A stretch of 64,000 bases of DNA from Aquila chrysaetos chrysaetos (Eukaryota > Chordata > Aves > Accipitriformes > Accipitridae): assembly GCF_900496995.4 (NCBI RefSeq), contig NC_044018.1:14346501-14410500 (forward strand), read 5' to 3'. Position numbers and translations under genes: made by a program. The notes under the pieces are model-generated. The model was not told where the DNA came from. It did not search any database and was given only the letters and a program-made list of their open reading frames with translations. Shown one piece after another: positions 23,056 to 34,724 of this stretch (its first letter is position 1; each line of letters begins with the position of its first letter).

Positions 23056-25356
23056 TATAGTAAATGAGAGTTTTTCTGGTCCTTTTTTGTTGTAGTAAAA
23101 TTCGTATCTAAGTGAATGATATAGAAATATTGCCTTGTATCTTCAAAACACAAGTTAGATACGAAAGACATCATTAGGAATGGTTTAATAACAAACCATG
23201 CTTAACAGATCAAGATATCTATGCTTTGGAAGAAAAGAAAAAGAATGGATAAAATTACTTTACATATAACTTTTTTTTTTTAAATGAAGGCAGAAAGTAA
23301 AATTGTTAGTATTTTGTGTTCAGCTATTATTGTGTCTTATACCCATGAACACCAAAACAAGGAGAGAGTACCTGCTTTGTTCATGTTCTTGATTCAGCAG
23401 CTGGATCACCTATCAGAAAATGAAGCACCATTTCACTTGTTTAACTCTGCCCTTGTTTATAGAATAGAGCTGTCTGTTAATTGCAGAAATTACTACTCCA
23501 TGGGAGTGTGGTAGCACAGGAACTTGAATTCACTTTCTGCTGAAAATATTGAGCAATTTTGTGTAAGATTCAATATTTGCAGATGTGATCATGAGGATGG
23601 TAATTTGATTTGTGGAAAGTACACATAACTCTTTAAGGGAGTCACATAACTCTTTAAAATACTGATAGAGAAATAACCAAGACAGCTATTAGAAAAGCAG
23701 ATTTTATACCAGGTTTTATAAGAATGAAAATATTATTAATCTAACATAAAAAAAAAAACCAACAAAAAACTTTCATGTTAACTTCCATTCTCTTGACAGC
23801 CTTTCTATCAGTTGGTGCCATCTCTAGTAACAAACTGCTGCTGACTCTGAAGATGATTGGATTGTTTTCTGCCCAAGCATGGAATAAGAACGTAATATAT
23901 CTCCCAAGTGGTGTAGGTTTACATTGAAATCTAACATTGCTATTGAAAACAAACACCAGGATTCTTTGTCAGTTCTGTGTGCTATGGGACACCCTGTAAA
24001 TTTTATTTGTCACTAGGGAAACAAGTTTTTCCCATCCCATCAGCTGCTGAGAAGGAAAAAGATCTATCTGGAGTTTGAGGACTAGGCAGACCACTACTGG
24101 TCTGATCAAAAGTGACATATCTTTAGTTTTCTATTTTAGATTTCTGATGTCTTCTTTGAAGGAAATGTTACATTTACACAAAATACTGCAATGTTTCTCC
24201 AGACCATCTCTACCAACCAGAACTCACTGTGCCATGTTTAGTACAAACAGAGCAGGGTGACAAATCATTCCCTAGTAAGATTCAGAGCTTTGAAACCTCC
24301 TAGCAGTCTCTCAGAAAGAAGAAATGCTATAGCACATAACAAGTAATACAACTGGAAGTATCAATACTTCCCCAACCTCATGCATACACAGCCATGTCTT
24401 TGAAATTCAAGCAGCAGAAGCACATCAGCAAAGCCTGTTGCCTTTAAATCTACTTGCTAATTATTTAAAATAGACCAGCATCATGAAATGCCAGGTACTA
24501 AAATAGAAAAGTTCTGCACATGGCACTGACAACTTCTTTTTTTTGTTGGGTTTTTTTGGGGGGTGTTTTTACCAGCAGCCATCCTTATGGCAGCAGAAAT
24601 TCATCCTTATCCAGAGCAGTTTAAATAGATTTTTTAATTCCCTTGACAGAAAATTCATTATAGCTTCTGTAGTATCTGAAGGAGACTTGAACAGTCAAAG
24701 AATAAATGCCAGAAGTGGCACCTAACAATAAAATGGAGAAATCCCGCTCCTTCAGAAGGAAGGAATAGCTAAGGAAGTTACTTCATGACTTTGCCATCCA
24801 TCAGATCAGATCATTGCTACCTCCCTATACTTAGAGTTGCACTCATGCTACCTCAGCACAACACCTCCCAGGGCATAAAATTATCTCAAATCTGAGTTAG
24901 AAGAGATTATCTTTAATTAAGGATGATCAGGACTGGACTCTAGATAGCAACAGCCCAAAAGGACTTTCATATCATTTGGCCTGCGGTAGAAGTATGAAAA
25001 TGTGGCAGAATTCCTACAGGCTTCAGCAAGGCCAGACTTTAGATCTCATATACAGTATGTGAGATCTACATACAGTATGCACGTGATATAGCTACTTGCA
25101 CCACAAGGCTTACTGGTCTGTTAATGAAAACTCTGTAGGTGTAAACAGTGGTTTGAACTGTGATGTAAGGAGTAATCTTGTGAATTTCCTAACCACCTAA
25201 ATGACACTTCCAAGGACGGAAGATCTTTTTGACAAAGAACACTTAAAAACACTTTCAATAATAGTATCAAAGACCATAATCTTTGATTCTCCAGAAATAA
25301 TTTTTGCAACTCTTAGACATCAGATTAGACCTTTTGTCTGTTTATTCCCAAGATAG
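23056..25356. other. Unique non-coding DNA
   Basis: No gene or transposon is recognised. There is a 16-bp direct repeat, ACATAACTCTTTAA, at about 23621-23636 and 23642-23657 (period 21). A T/G-rich run, TTTTTTTGTTGGG then TTTTTTTGGGGGG, sits at about 24540-24566. A local ATACAGTATG duplication lies near 25050-25080. Confidence 0.5.
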
Positions 25357-25566
25357 GTGCCCAAAATGGAGACACAAAAAATGGTCACTCCTGAAAATGT
25401 TGATTGGTGTATTTCCCACGGTTACCGTCATGTAAATAATCCTGGGCAGAGTGGGGTTGTTTTGCTTGGTGGTATTTTTAACAGATTAGGTTATGTTACA
25501 GGCAAAGGACATATATGTTCTTATCTCATTAAAAAGGAATGAAAACTTGCATCTCATACAAATAAA
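25357..25566 (+). other. Unassigned 61-codon frame ending before AATAAA
   Basis: An open frame at 25357-25542 is followed 18 bases after its stop by AATAAA (25561-25566). The peptide has a glycine-rich hydrophobic centre (SGVVLLGGIFNRLGYVTGKG) and no known motif that I recognise. It could be the 3' end of a processed or viral remnant, an LTR with its poly(A) signal, or coincidence, since AATAAA is common in AT-rich DNA. No splice acceptor or promoter is evident. Confidence 0.2.
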
Positions 25567-27198
25567 GTTCTGTGCAGATCAGTGCATAAATGGACAACAT
25601 TAATTCTTGAGCTGTTGCAGTTCATCATGTGGTATATTACTCTAAATCACCATCTGTTTCATTTTGTATTAGTATATTGGACTATGAAGTACGGCATTTC
25701 AGGCCTCTGATGTACAGTTCTTGTCAGAATTAACTTCAGTGGCTGAAGAGGTCACTGTTTGCACAGCTGGAAGTGGCAACCTGCTCAGACACCACAATGA
25801 AAGCTGACAGAAACCATGCATCATGGTTCCCACACGCTGACCCTGTTTGATTTTTTTTCTGAAATGGCCCAGAGCCACTCTCACAATACAGCATAGCAAA
25901 GATGCTGCATCCTAGACAAATCTGTTAAGGCAAAGTCAAACTCCTAGTTTGTATCACTGGTGAAGGTGATCTCAACTCAACAACTTTGTCTTGAAACTCT
26001 GATAAAATTCATCTACTTCCAGATACAACAGGTTTACAACTTAGGAAGCCTCAACAGGTTGTCCTGTGATGATGGTTGCAGCTCTCAGCTGAGACGCGGT
26101 AGCTTTTCTTTTGCTTTGGTGAAGTACAGCCCAAAATGGAACAGAGAGTGCCCTTGAATACATGGTAGTTAACAGTGATTGACGTGTGCTAGAAAATCAG
26201 GAAGTCAGAAGCACTGGATGCTTGAAAATACTGTTCTTAACCAATTCCATACATGAAAGCTCCTCCAAATTTTTGTACCTGGTCCTACCAATCTGTGCAG
26301 TCATTTTTCATCAATGGGATCTTCAAGTCCTTATATCGTCAAAACTCTCACTAGCTGAGAAAAATTGAATTTCAAAATTCAGTTGACCATGGTGCAAGTC
26401 ACTCAGTTGTTTGCCTTGACTCGGTATATTTCAGATTGATAAATCAGTGGATGTATCCATGTAAGAGTGAAGACAATGATGTAACTTGCAAAAATGGAAT
26501 AAAAAATTCCAAGGATTTTCCTTTCAACTGTTTTTTGTGGGTTTCAGGATTTTTCTTTCTCTCTTTCTCTCTCTGAGAAGCAGGAAACAATTTAGTAATT
26601 GTTCCAAACAAACTGTCATAAAAAGTGATTAAGATTTTGAGGTTTGCTCCTCTAGAATGCTGTTCTTTGTCCTTTAGTGATATAGCACTTTAGCTGTTAA
26701 CATGTAATTTCATCCCCTAGAATAAAAGCTATGGAAGTTGTTTTTAAAGTAGTGTCTCAAGCAGGGAAGAAAAGAAGGCAGATACATATGCACCATTCTA
26801 GGAATCAGGATATAATCCCTGGGGCTTCATCCTGCAAGGCAGTGAAAATTTCCTTTGATGTTCAGAAACCTTTCCAGTTCCATCTGGGAGGTGAGATCCT
26901 TTGCAAGATGTCAAAAGCCTTGAGAACCACAGGGGATTAAACTGCCAATGCTCTCCTTATAGCCTTTTTAGGTCGTTGGCATGCAGTCAAATTTCACAGA
27001 GGCTTTTTCTGTGACTATAAGGAGTCACATAACACATAGTATTGAAGGAAACAAGAGGGGCAGAATGAATAGTAACTAGAAAGAACAAAATAAATAAATA
27101 AATAAAATTATGTTCACAGTGGTAATGCTTAAATGAATAGAAGAACTTGGTGTCACCAAGGACAACTGAATCCTGTCAAAGATATATTACTCAGGCAT
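25567..27198. other. Unique non-coding DNA
   Basis: No gene or mobile element is supported. A pyrimidine tract of the CTTTCTCTC type lies near 26554-26577, and an (AAAT)n run at about 27088-27106 sits just upstream of the CR1 end. Confidence 0.55.
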
Positions 27199-27688
27199 AT
27201 AGAATCATTTAGGTTGGAAAAGACCTTTAAGATCATTGAGTCCAACCATAAACCTAACACTGTGAAGTCCACCACTAAACCGTGTCCCTAAGCACCATAT
27301 CCACACATCTTTCAAATACCTCCAGGGATGGTGACTCAACCACTTCCCTGGGCAGCCTGTTCCAATGCTTGACAACCCCTCCTGTGAAGAAAGTTTTCCT
27401 AATATCCAATCTAAACCTCCCCTGGTGCAACTTGAGGCCATTTCCTCTTGTCCTATCTCCAGCCACCTGACAGAAGAGACCAGCACCCACCTCGCTACAA
27501 CCTCCTTTCAGGTAGTTGTAGAGAGCAGTAAGTTCTCCCCTCAGCCTCCTTTTCTCCAGGCTAAACAACCCCTGTTCCATCAGCTGCTCCTCATAAGACT
27601 TGTGCTCTAGATCCCTCACCAGCTTTGTTGCCCTTCTTTGGACATGCTTCAGCACCTCAATGTCTTTCTTGTAGTGAGGGGCTCAAAA
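27199..27688 (-). mobile_element. CR1 LINE 3' fragment, best preserved copy
   Basis: Read on the minus strand this is the 3' end of a CR1 retrotransposon, truncated at its 5' side as is usual for CR1. The 3' terminus lies at the left, near ATAGAATCATTTAGGTTGG, which is the complement of the typical CR1 ending. The body encodes the C-terminal part of ORF2 without a frameshift. The 5' break is near 27688. It was inserted by target-primed reverse transcription. No long poly(A) is expected, because CR1 ends in short AT-rich repeats. Confidence 0.95.
27275..27655 (-). pseudogene. CR1 ORF2 C-terminal remnant (126 codons, intact frame)
   Basis: The translated peptide has the conserved CR1 ORF2 tail. 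[10 protein letters not shown] helix is followed by YEEQL, then [14 protein letters not shown], a YNYLKGG segment and [15 protein letters not shown] near the end. This is the region after the reverse-transcriptase thumb; the catalytic core with its DD box is not included. The frame has no stop or frameshift over 126 codons, unlike the other CR1 copies in the window, so this is probably the youngest. It is a 5'-truncated dead copy and not an expressed gene. Confidence 0.92.
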
Positions 27689-29475
27689 TAGAATTACAGA
27701 ATCAAATCACACATGCTTTTTAAATGAAATCAGTATTTTGAAAGAGGGAGAAAAGAGTTGAATAATATGCTTCATATTATTTATGTTTACTCTATGTTAA
27801 ATGAAAGGCTTTAAACAAGTATATGTGATACCATTTTTTTTTCTTGGAAAGAATTTTCCCAATTTAAATATTTGTCAGTTGTTTCAAGACAAGAGACATT
27901 TTAGTTTATATATGAGAAAGATGATAAATAATATACACTTGAAAGCCATTTCTGAGTATGTTATTTTCTGTTAATACGCTATACTGAAACATACAGTAAC
28001 ATTTTAATGGTGGATGAGGAGTAGACTGAGTGTCCAGAGAGAGGTTTTTGGTAACACTGGTTCAGAATTCTTGAATTATATTGGGCAAAGGACCTAAGCT
28101 TCTGTTTTGTGGACCCTTAAATTTTTGTTAACCTAACCATAACACCTCAGAGGTGAAGGTCTACAATTTCTCTTATTTTAAGCCCCCCAGCACTCTTGAA
28201 TCATAGAGTGCAATCAAACATTCATTCCCATTGAAAGTTGTTTGACATGTTCCACTGTATGCCCTTTGGGTGCCTCTCGGTGGAGTAAAAGCAGCTACAG
28301 TTACCAGGGTTATGGTAGTAATATGTCCCCTTGTTTCACCCCTTGGCAGAAATATGACTGTTTATTGCCCTCTTAGCTTGGGAATGCAACAGAATTCAGG
28401 AACTGTAAACAAGTCACTGTCTTTACTGTGGTTCTTCCCCATACCTCACTAATAACCCACCTGGAGCAGCTTGTCTAGAAGGTTAATTTTCATGTCATCA
28501 TTTCTATCTGCCTCCTAACTCTTTCCCTGATATAATTTTCCAGGTCTGGCTCTGTGCAGATTGGCTATTTCAGAGAAGTTGCTTCCTATGACTGATAGTC
28601 AAGACTCATGGCTTCAAGGATTGTCAATGTATAGAATGAAAGGATGAGATGGAGTTAGAAATGAGGCACAAAATTGATGTGGTAACATTATTCATTACCT
28701 TGTTTATTTGTTTCTATTAATCATAATAAGCAATACCAGTCTCTGTCATTCATCTGTACATTGAGAAAGTAGACATGCTGTGACACAGAAAGTGAACAAG
28801 AGGGTTAGATCTCTCATTTCTCTTATTTTGTATGTAGCGTCCATAATAAAGTGAAATTTTCTCAACGCCAACACTCAGCCAGCATGATCCTAAGCTGAAA
28901 AATTTTAGAGTTTTGATATACAATGAAAGTCAACAAACTGTTTACCTGAAAATAAAGAGAAATTTTTTTTTTTTTTAAATCAACATTCCCTTATGACAAA
29001 TGCCTTATGGTTCTTCCTTTATAAATGACATGGGGTCGAGATGAGGTACTTCTTATGACAGGGATGGAGTAATTTAGCAATGGGCTAAAGAATGGTTTCT
29101 GAAAAAATGAGTTCCCAATAGGCTTCAGCAAAACCGTACATGAAATGCCACACAAAGGCTAGAAGGTGATAAAGTTCATAGTACTATGAACTAGCAGAAT
29201 TCTGTATTCCTCGTGAGATGCTTCACTTGATAAGGAAGCTGCTAACAGCATTATGAGCTTGTTTCTGCTTCTAAAATAGTACAGTATTACATTATCAGTA
29301 ACTTGGTATTTGAATAACAAAAACATGGATCATACTGATAAATTTACTATCTATGATGAAAGGTTCTGATTTGTGGAAAAAGGAAACAAAAAATCCACCC
29401 CTGTCACTCAACTGTTCATCCAATCTTATGGATAATTGTCATCTCTCTCTGAAATGATGCCTGTGAATGAAGGGG
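27689..29475. other. Unique non-coding DNA
   Basis: No gene is supported. A T run at about 27834-27842 and an A/T run at about 28964-28977 are the only simple repeats. Short frames such as 28270-28452 (60 codons) show no motif. Confidence 0.5.
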
Positions 29476-29632
29476 TGTGGTGGGCTGACCCTGGCCAGCA
29501 GCTGAGCACTACACAGCATCTTGCTCACTCCAGCCCCTGGAGTGGGTGGTGGAGAGAATAAGAAGAGCAAAAGTAAGTAAACTCCTAGGTTGAAATAAAC
29601 ATAGTTCAATAAATGAAGGGAATTGGAAGAAA
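29476..29632 (-). repeat. Left inverted arm (LTR 3' end, reversed)
   Basis: Read on the minus strand this ends ...GGTCAGCCCACCACA and contains TTATTCTCTCCACCACCC and TTCAATTCCCTTCATTTATT, the usual order in the 3' end of this LTR superfamily. It pairs imperfectly with 29915-30066. After it comes an A-rich junction (about 29629-29641) leading into CR1 sequence. Confidence 0.7.
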
Positions 29633-29639
29633 AAAAAAC

Positions 29640-29763
29640 AAACCTCGAGCAGGTCCGTGTCTTTCTTATGCTGGGGACCCAGAGCCCAACGCAGTACTCC
29701 AGGTGGGGTCTCACCAGAGCAGAGCAGAGGGCGTCAGTCACCTCCCTTGACCTGATGGCCTGC
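29640..29763 (-). mobile_element. CR1 ORF2 fragment inside the palindromic element
   Basis: The minus-strand reading gives the CR1 words for 'TDALCSALVRPHLEYCVG' followed by 'WVPSIRKT', part of the ORF2 C-terminal region that precedes the segment kept in the 27-kb copy. It has neither the CR1 3' end nor a 5' end, so it is an internal fragment. It was either captured by the LTR element or left by a deletion. Confidence 0.8.
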
Positions 29764-29914
29764 TGGGGGAAGAAGGAGGGATGTTTGGAGGTAGGATATT
29801 AGTCTTCCCAAGTAACTGTTACACATGGTGAAGCCCTGCTTTCTAAGAATTGGCTAAACATCTTCCTGCTGATGGGAAGTGGTGAACGAATTTCTTATTT
29901 TGCTTTGCTTGTGC

Positions 29915-30066
29915 ACACATTTTTGCTTCACCTATTAAACTCTCTTTATCTTGACTGACAGGTTTTCTTGTTTTTGCTTTTCTGATTCTCTCCCCTATCC
30001 AGGAGGGGAAGAGTGAGTGAGCAACTGGGTGGGGGTTTAGCTGCCAGTCAGGGTCAACCCACCACA
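29915..30066 (+). repeat. Right inverted arm (LTR 3' end)
   Basis: This plus-strand LTR 3' end contains TATTAAACTCTCTTTATC (poly(A)-signal-like region), CTCCCCTATCCAGGAGGGG, and the terminal AGGGTCAACCCACCACA. It is the inverted counterpart of 29476-29632. Confidence 0.7.
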
Positions 30067-30071
30067 AGGGG

Positions 30072-33000
30072 CCAGTGACTTGTTTTAATATCCTGAAAAG
30101 TGTTAACTCATGTGTTGTGTCTTGCATAGCACTCTGTTCTGCAAAATTTCTGATGTATCTGTCTTTCTGTCTCCATTTCCTTGGTTTGTTTTTTACTTGT
30201 TTTGAGAATATAAATACTGAAATGCAATCATTCACATAAACCTGTTAATATTCACCTAGTACTTCAAGCAGCACTGCTTTTATGGCAGCACTGTTGCCAT
30301 AACTTTTCCCTTAAAGTTTTTTTTCCATGTAATATTTCATTAATAACAAATGGATGAATAATTAAAAGTATCTATCACAAAATCACTTTCAGAATTTTCA
30401 AAAGTATTTTTTAGATAATCTTCTTTCCATCTACTACTTCTTTAATTTCTTCCCTCTGCATTATCAGACTCCTGCATCATAGGAATCTATCATGTGCTCT
30501 TCCACTTGGTCACTTTGGCACAGATCTTGAGAGTTTAGACTTGACTTGGCTTTAGTTTTCTTAACCTTTCTTTTCCATAACTCCTGTTCATTGTTCCATA
30601 GAACTTTTGCTATTAATATATCATTCCACTAATTTTGACACGCTGCTCAGAATCTTCTAAACTTTCTGATTTTATACCCGCTCTATATCTCTGTCGAAAT
30701 GGAGCACAATGTACTTCTTTCTTCATGTTACATGGTGTTATATGGTTTTCCATATTACTCTTTCTATACCCAGTACAGACTTTCCTAAATATGGTGGCTA
30801 CATTTTGAGTTGCCAGTATATTCCAGAACATGTATCAATCTGTCATCTTGAATCTTATCAAAATCTATAAACACAGATAGCTCTTTTTCTAATTACTTAA
30901 TTAGCAGAGATATTATGAAAGCAATTTGATATATAGTTGGGAGGGCATATGAGGCTCAGGCACTTACAGTCTACTTTCCTTGTAAATTATACTTTAGATC
31001 ACCAGTGTGGAAAATATCATTTCACACTTGATTTGCTACTTTGGGGAAAAGAACATTAAGATTCACATTTCCTTCCCAACTTTCATCTTCCAGGGCTCAT
31101 CTGATATGTTACCATAAGTGTGGTATGTACTACATACTGCAATATTGCTTCACAGTTATGCTAAAAGGCCTCAGTTTCTCATCTATCTATCTATCTAGCC
31201 TGTCTCATTGTCTTTTCTTCTGAGAACTAGAATGCTGACAATATCTACTTCCTTATTCCTTTAATGCTTTAATATTTTTTTCATCTCATTTATTGAACAT
31301 ATTAGTTATAAGATCAGCTCAGCATGAAGCAGAATTGTGGGTGGTAGGCAGGGTAAGGACAAGTTTTACTTTGATGTGAAGAACTTCTTGTGGGTTGAAG
31401 GTTTCAGAAAGGGACCCCCAAAAACTAATCATGAGATGAAATCTTTTAAAACAGACAACTCTCTTGTGAGAGAAAATCTAATGAGAATTATTCCTTTCTC
31501 TGAGGTGTGGAATTGCCACTCCCTTGTGTAAAATAATTCATCTGACAAGACTTCACTGTAGACCTAAATGTTCTACAGCTGCAGAACTGTGTACTGCAGA
31601 TGTGAAGCACTACCATCTCTGCTGGGGGAATTCTGACAGCTGTCACAAACTCTCTACTCATTGTCAAGTGACACTGTCAATCCCATTACTTACCTCTTTA
31701 CAAGGTAATGTTACAAGCTTCAAGCAAAGTAAAAGGCAAAGTTTGAACTATCACAGAATGCTTGTAATAGTGGTTTTATTAAGTTCATATCCAAAACTCA
31801 TTTGTAGAAGTAAATCAAATACAGACAAATCCAGCACATTAATCAAAACAATCAGGACTCATCTATGTAAGTTGCAAACGATATTTCAGAATCCTGGTAA
31901 CCAATCTGCTTGTCGCCTATCAGCCATAAATGATCACAGTTTGGTAATAAAGAACCATTTAGCCTACACTAGGATTAAGTAGTGCAACTAACTGAGAAAC
32001 ATCTGAAATGATGTAAATTTAAGCATTGTTAGGAAAACAGGGGCTTGAACTGTGTCAAAGTTAATTTACTGAGTTAAAGGAATAACGAATGCCAACAGTG
32101 CAAAGCCTTGGTTTTAAGCAATTAGAAAGGAAAAGAGACAGATAGGCCATTCTAGAGATCTGAATTCCAGTAGTCTATTTAAACTAGATTATGCCTATAG
32201 GAAGCTCCTGCTTTGAATTTTAAAATGTCACAATGGACACAAAATGGAAAACATCCTCATATATTATTCAGTCTGCCGTATCTTGACATTATAAACCACT
32301 ATCATGTTCTTTGCAAGCTGTGATCCACTTCCCAGTAGAAATACGAAAAATGATCTGTTATAGCCAAATATTGATCAAAAAAGGCATTTTGATGGGGTCT
32401 GAATATATATATTTCATCTATTAACAAAGAAAGTAAAGGTTAATGAAACTATGTGAACAATGCATAATGCTGAATAATAAGGGGGTCACACGACCTTTTC
32501 CATTTCTGCTTGAGGCCAAAAGTAACATTTAGAAGTTCACAATATTTTCAAGCTTTATAAATGTTATATCATTAGCTATTCTCTGCCTGTAGAAAGAACT
32601 GATAGGCTTCAGCAGTGTATACAGAGATAATACAATATTAAATAATGCTTGACTTGAGAAGTGATTTTATATTTAGTTCTGAAATTACATATTTTCTGGT
32701 GAGTATGCTATATTCAGTAAAAAAAGGAAATGTGATACAGAGGACAGGAAATCAAGCTATAGTAATTTTATAATATTTTTGTATTAGGGTCTGGGAAGGG
32801 TTTACCACTACCAACTGTAGTACAATATAGATTTTTTAATGATACATAACAAAAAAAATAAAGAAAAAAAAGGAAAAAAAAAAAAAAGAAAAAAAAGTCT
32901 GGGATCCCTAATGAGAGTAAATGAAATTATCTGAAGTTCTATCTCATCACATAATCATAAGTACTGTATTTTGGGGGAGAAATGGAAAGTGTGAGGTTAA

Positions 33001-33416
33001 ATAAAAAATGGTTCATTCACTTTCCTGTCATGCAAGACTTAGTGGATAGTGAATGGATAAATGAGGTAAAATGCCCCATTAAACCTGAAAGGCTAACTGA
33101 GGTTTGAGAATGTTAATGAAGTCATGCTTGCAAAGATTGCTTCAAAATATGATGCATTATTTTCTTTCAAGTACTTACCAAGAATAACTGGCCCTGGAGA
33201 AAAAATTCAATTAAAAGAAAGAAACAACTATTGTAGAGATTACTGTAGGAGAATATATACAATTTAGTGCAAGTCTGTTTATTCTCAGCCCTAAGTGTTT
33301 CTCTCAGAAGATGAAGTAAGATTATATGGTAGATGTACTGAAAATGAATTTTATATTCCTTATAATACTTCAATATCTAATCTTCCTTTTTCATAGGTGA
33401 GCATATGATCAAGTAA
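30072..33416. other. Unique non-coding DNA
   Basis: No gene is supported. The longest open frame, 152 codons at 31524-31982 (+), has no motif, no hydrophobic pattern and AT-driven composition, so it is judged fortuitous. A (CTAT)5 run lies at about 31178-31198, a (TA)4 near 32405, and an A-rich imperfect run at about 32850-32897. Confidence 0.5.
32850..32897. repeat. A-rich imperfect microsatellite
   Basis: Runs of 7 to 13 A are separated by single T, G or GG. It could be a decayed poly(A) tract, but no retroposon body is recognised. Confidence 0.85.
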
Positions 33417-33870
33417 TCACAGAATAGCAGAATCACAGAATCAGAGAATACTTGAGGTCAGCCTCTGGAGGAAAGGAGCTCCAGAGGTCCTCCGATCCAA
33501 CCCCCCTGCTCAAGCAGGGCCACCTAAAGCCAGTTGCCCAGGACTGTGTCCAGATGGCTTCTGGGCATCTGCAAGGTGCAAGACTCCACCAACTCTCTGG
33601 GCAACCTGTTCCAGTGCTCAGTCACCCTCACAGTAAAAAAGTGTTTTCTGATGTTCAGATGGTACCTCCTGTGTTTCAGTTTGTGCCCATTGCCTCTTGT
33701 CACTGGGTACTGAAAAGAGTCTGCCTTGGTCTTCTTTACTCTCTCCATTCAAATATTTGTACACATTGATAAGATCACCCCTGAGCCTTCCCTTCTCCAA
33801 GCTAAAGAGTCCCAGCTCTCTCAGCCTCTCCTCATGGAAGAATGTTTTCCATGTCAAGAGATTATCACAC
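33417..33870 (-). mobile_element. CR1 LINE 3' fragment, frameshifted
   Basis: The left end (TCACAGAATAGCAGAATCAC) is the reversed CR1 3' terminus, with the AGAATCACAGAATC repeats usual there. The minus-strand reading then gives the ORF2 C-terminus in two frames: GLFSLEKGRLRGDLINVYKY (about 33829-33770), then [20 protein letters not shown] (about 33665-33600). The frame change lies near 33650-33690. Truncated at 5' near 33850-33870. It belongs to a different CR1 subfamily from the 27-kb copy (NVYKYLNG rather than YNYLKGG). Confidence 0.93.
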
Positions 33871-33914
33871 ATGGTCAGAAGCTTACAAATATGATGCTTA
33901 ATTTTAAAATACAT
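33524..33914 (-). pseudogene. CR1 ORF2 C-terminal remnant with frameshift
   Basis: Two overlapping minus-strand frames (33618-33914 and 33524-33748) together cover the CR1 ORF2 tail from the ERLRELGLFSLEK helix to the LDTVLGNWL ending. The upper part, above about 33870, is not CR1-like and is read-through. The single frameshift makes it non-coding. Confidence 0.88.
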
Positions 33915-34354
33915 GAAACATGTATGTTTACTTTTTTCTTTCCCTGCCCTGCTTTTCTGAAAAAAGAAAGGGTATTGGTTTATTTTTATTTCCTCATGTA
34001 TCTATTTATATACACCTTTACCACTTTAAATTCTCCCAAATGCTCTGTGCTCAGGATTTGCAAAAATCCAACATTTAATTCCTAGTCAAAGTTCAAGAAC
34101 ACAGAAAAAACCAAAAACATTCCTTTGGTTTTGGCTTGATGTAAAACTCTTGAAATCAATAGGTGCTGTCCCACTGGCTTCTCTGGACCATAGGTCAAGT
34201 CCTTCGGGGGCAACTGTGGAGAACACTTGGTTATAAAACATTTTGGAGCTGTACAAAGTTTTTCTGAGTTTGTCATGGGTAATTTGAGCAAAGCTAAGAT
34301 GTACTTGATCTCATGAAAGACTATTTTTTCTTCTCTAATGGCACAGATAAGAGA
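33871..34354. other. Unique spacer between two CR1 copies
   Basis: AT-rich unique sequence. No feature is recognised apart from short frames on both strands. Confidence 0.5.
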
Positions 34355-34724
34355 TGAGACTGAGGGAGCTAGGATTGCTTAGCCTGGAAAAGGGAAGTCT
34401 TGAAGGGGACCTAACAGCAACCTTTTAAAACTGCAGACGAGGTTGCCAAGAGGACAGAGCAAGGTTCTTTACCAAGGTGTACAGTAAGAAAATTAGAAAC
34501 TGGTCATAAATTGGAATACATGAGGATTCACTAGGAGAATAATCAAACATTGGAACAAGTTGCATTTATAGATTATATAGTCTTGGTCCTTGGAGGTCCT
34601 CAAATTCCAGCTGGGCAAAACCCTGAGCAACTGGTCTGAATTCAGTGTTCACCCTGTTTTGAGCTGGTGGCTGGAGTAGAGACCCCCTGAGATCTCTTCC
34701 AACCTAAGTGACTCCATGACTCAG
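34355..34724 (+). mobile_element. Diverged CR1 3' fragment
   Basis: The order of words follows the CR1 3' region on the plus strand. GGAGCTAGGATTGCTTAGCC and TGGAAAAGGG come first, then ACATTGGAACAAGTTGCAT, GGTCCTTGGAGGTCCTCAAA and CCTGAGCAACTGGTCTGAAT, and finally CTTCCAACCTAAGTGACTCC. Frameshifts and substitutions prevent a readable ORF2, so this is an old copy. It faces the 33.4-kb copy tail to tail across about 500 bp. Confidence 0.85.

Larger units (their letters stand above)
29471..30071 (+). mobile_element. Palindromic LTR-derived element with 5-bp duplication
   Basis: The 591-bp body (29476-30066) is bounded by AGGGG on both sides (29471-29475 and 30067-30071). It starts TGTGGTGGGCTGACC and ends GGTCAACCCACCACA. 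These are inverted copies of the same bird LTR 3' end. By eye the inverted similarity continues for about 150 bases on each side, including CTGGCAGCT-, TTGCTCACTC- and GAGAGAAT-like words. The centre holds a CR1 piece (about 29640-29763). An ordinary LTR of this superfamily has its 3' end only on one side. Here both termini are U5-like ends facing outward, yet one target duplication encloses the whole, suggesting a single integration. Alternatives are two nested or rearranged LTRs with a chance 5-bp match. Confidence 0.7.

Noticed and set aside
22867..23174. Low-complexity Glu/Arg-rich and Leu/Ser-rich frames
   Set aside because: Direct translation of the pentanucleotide microsatellite on either strand.
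31524..31982. 152-codon plus-strand frame
   Set aside because: No motif, no splice or promoter context and AT-driven composition. A frame this long is expected occasionally in 64 kb.
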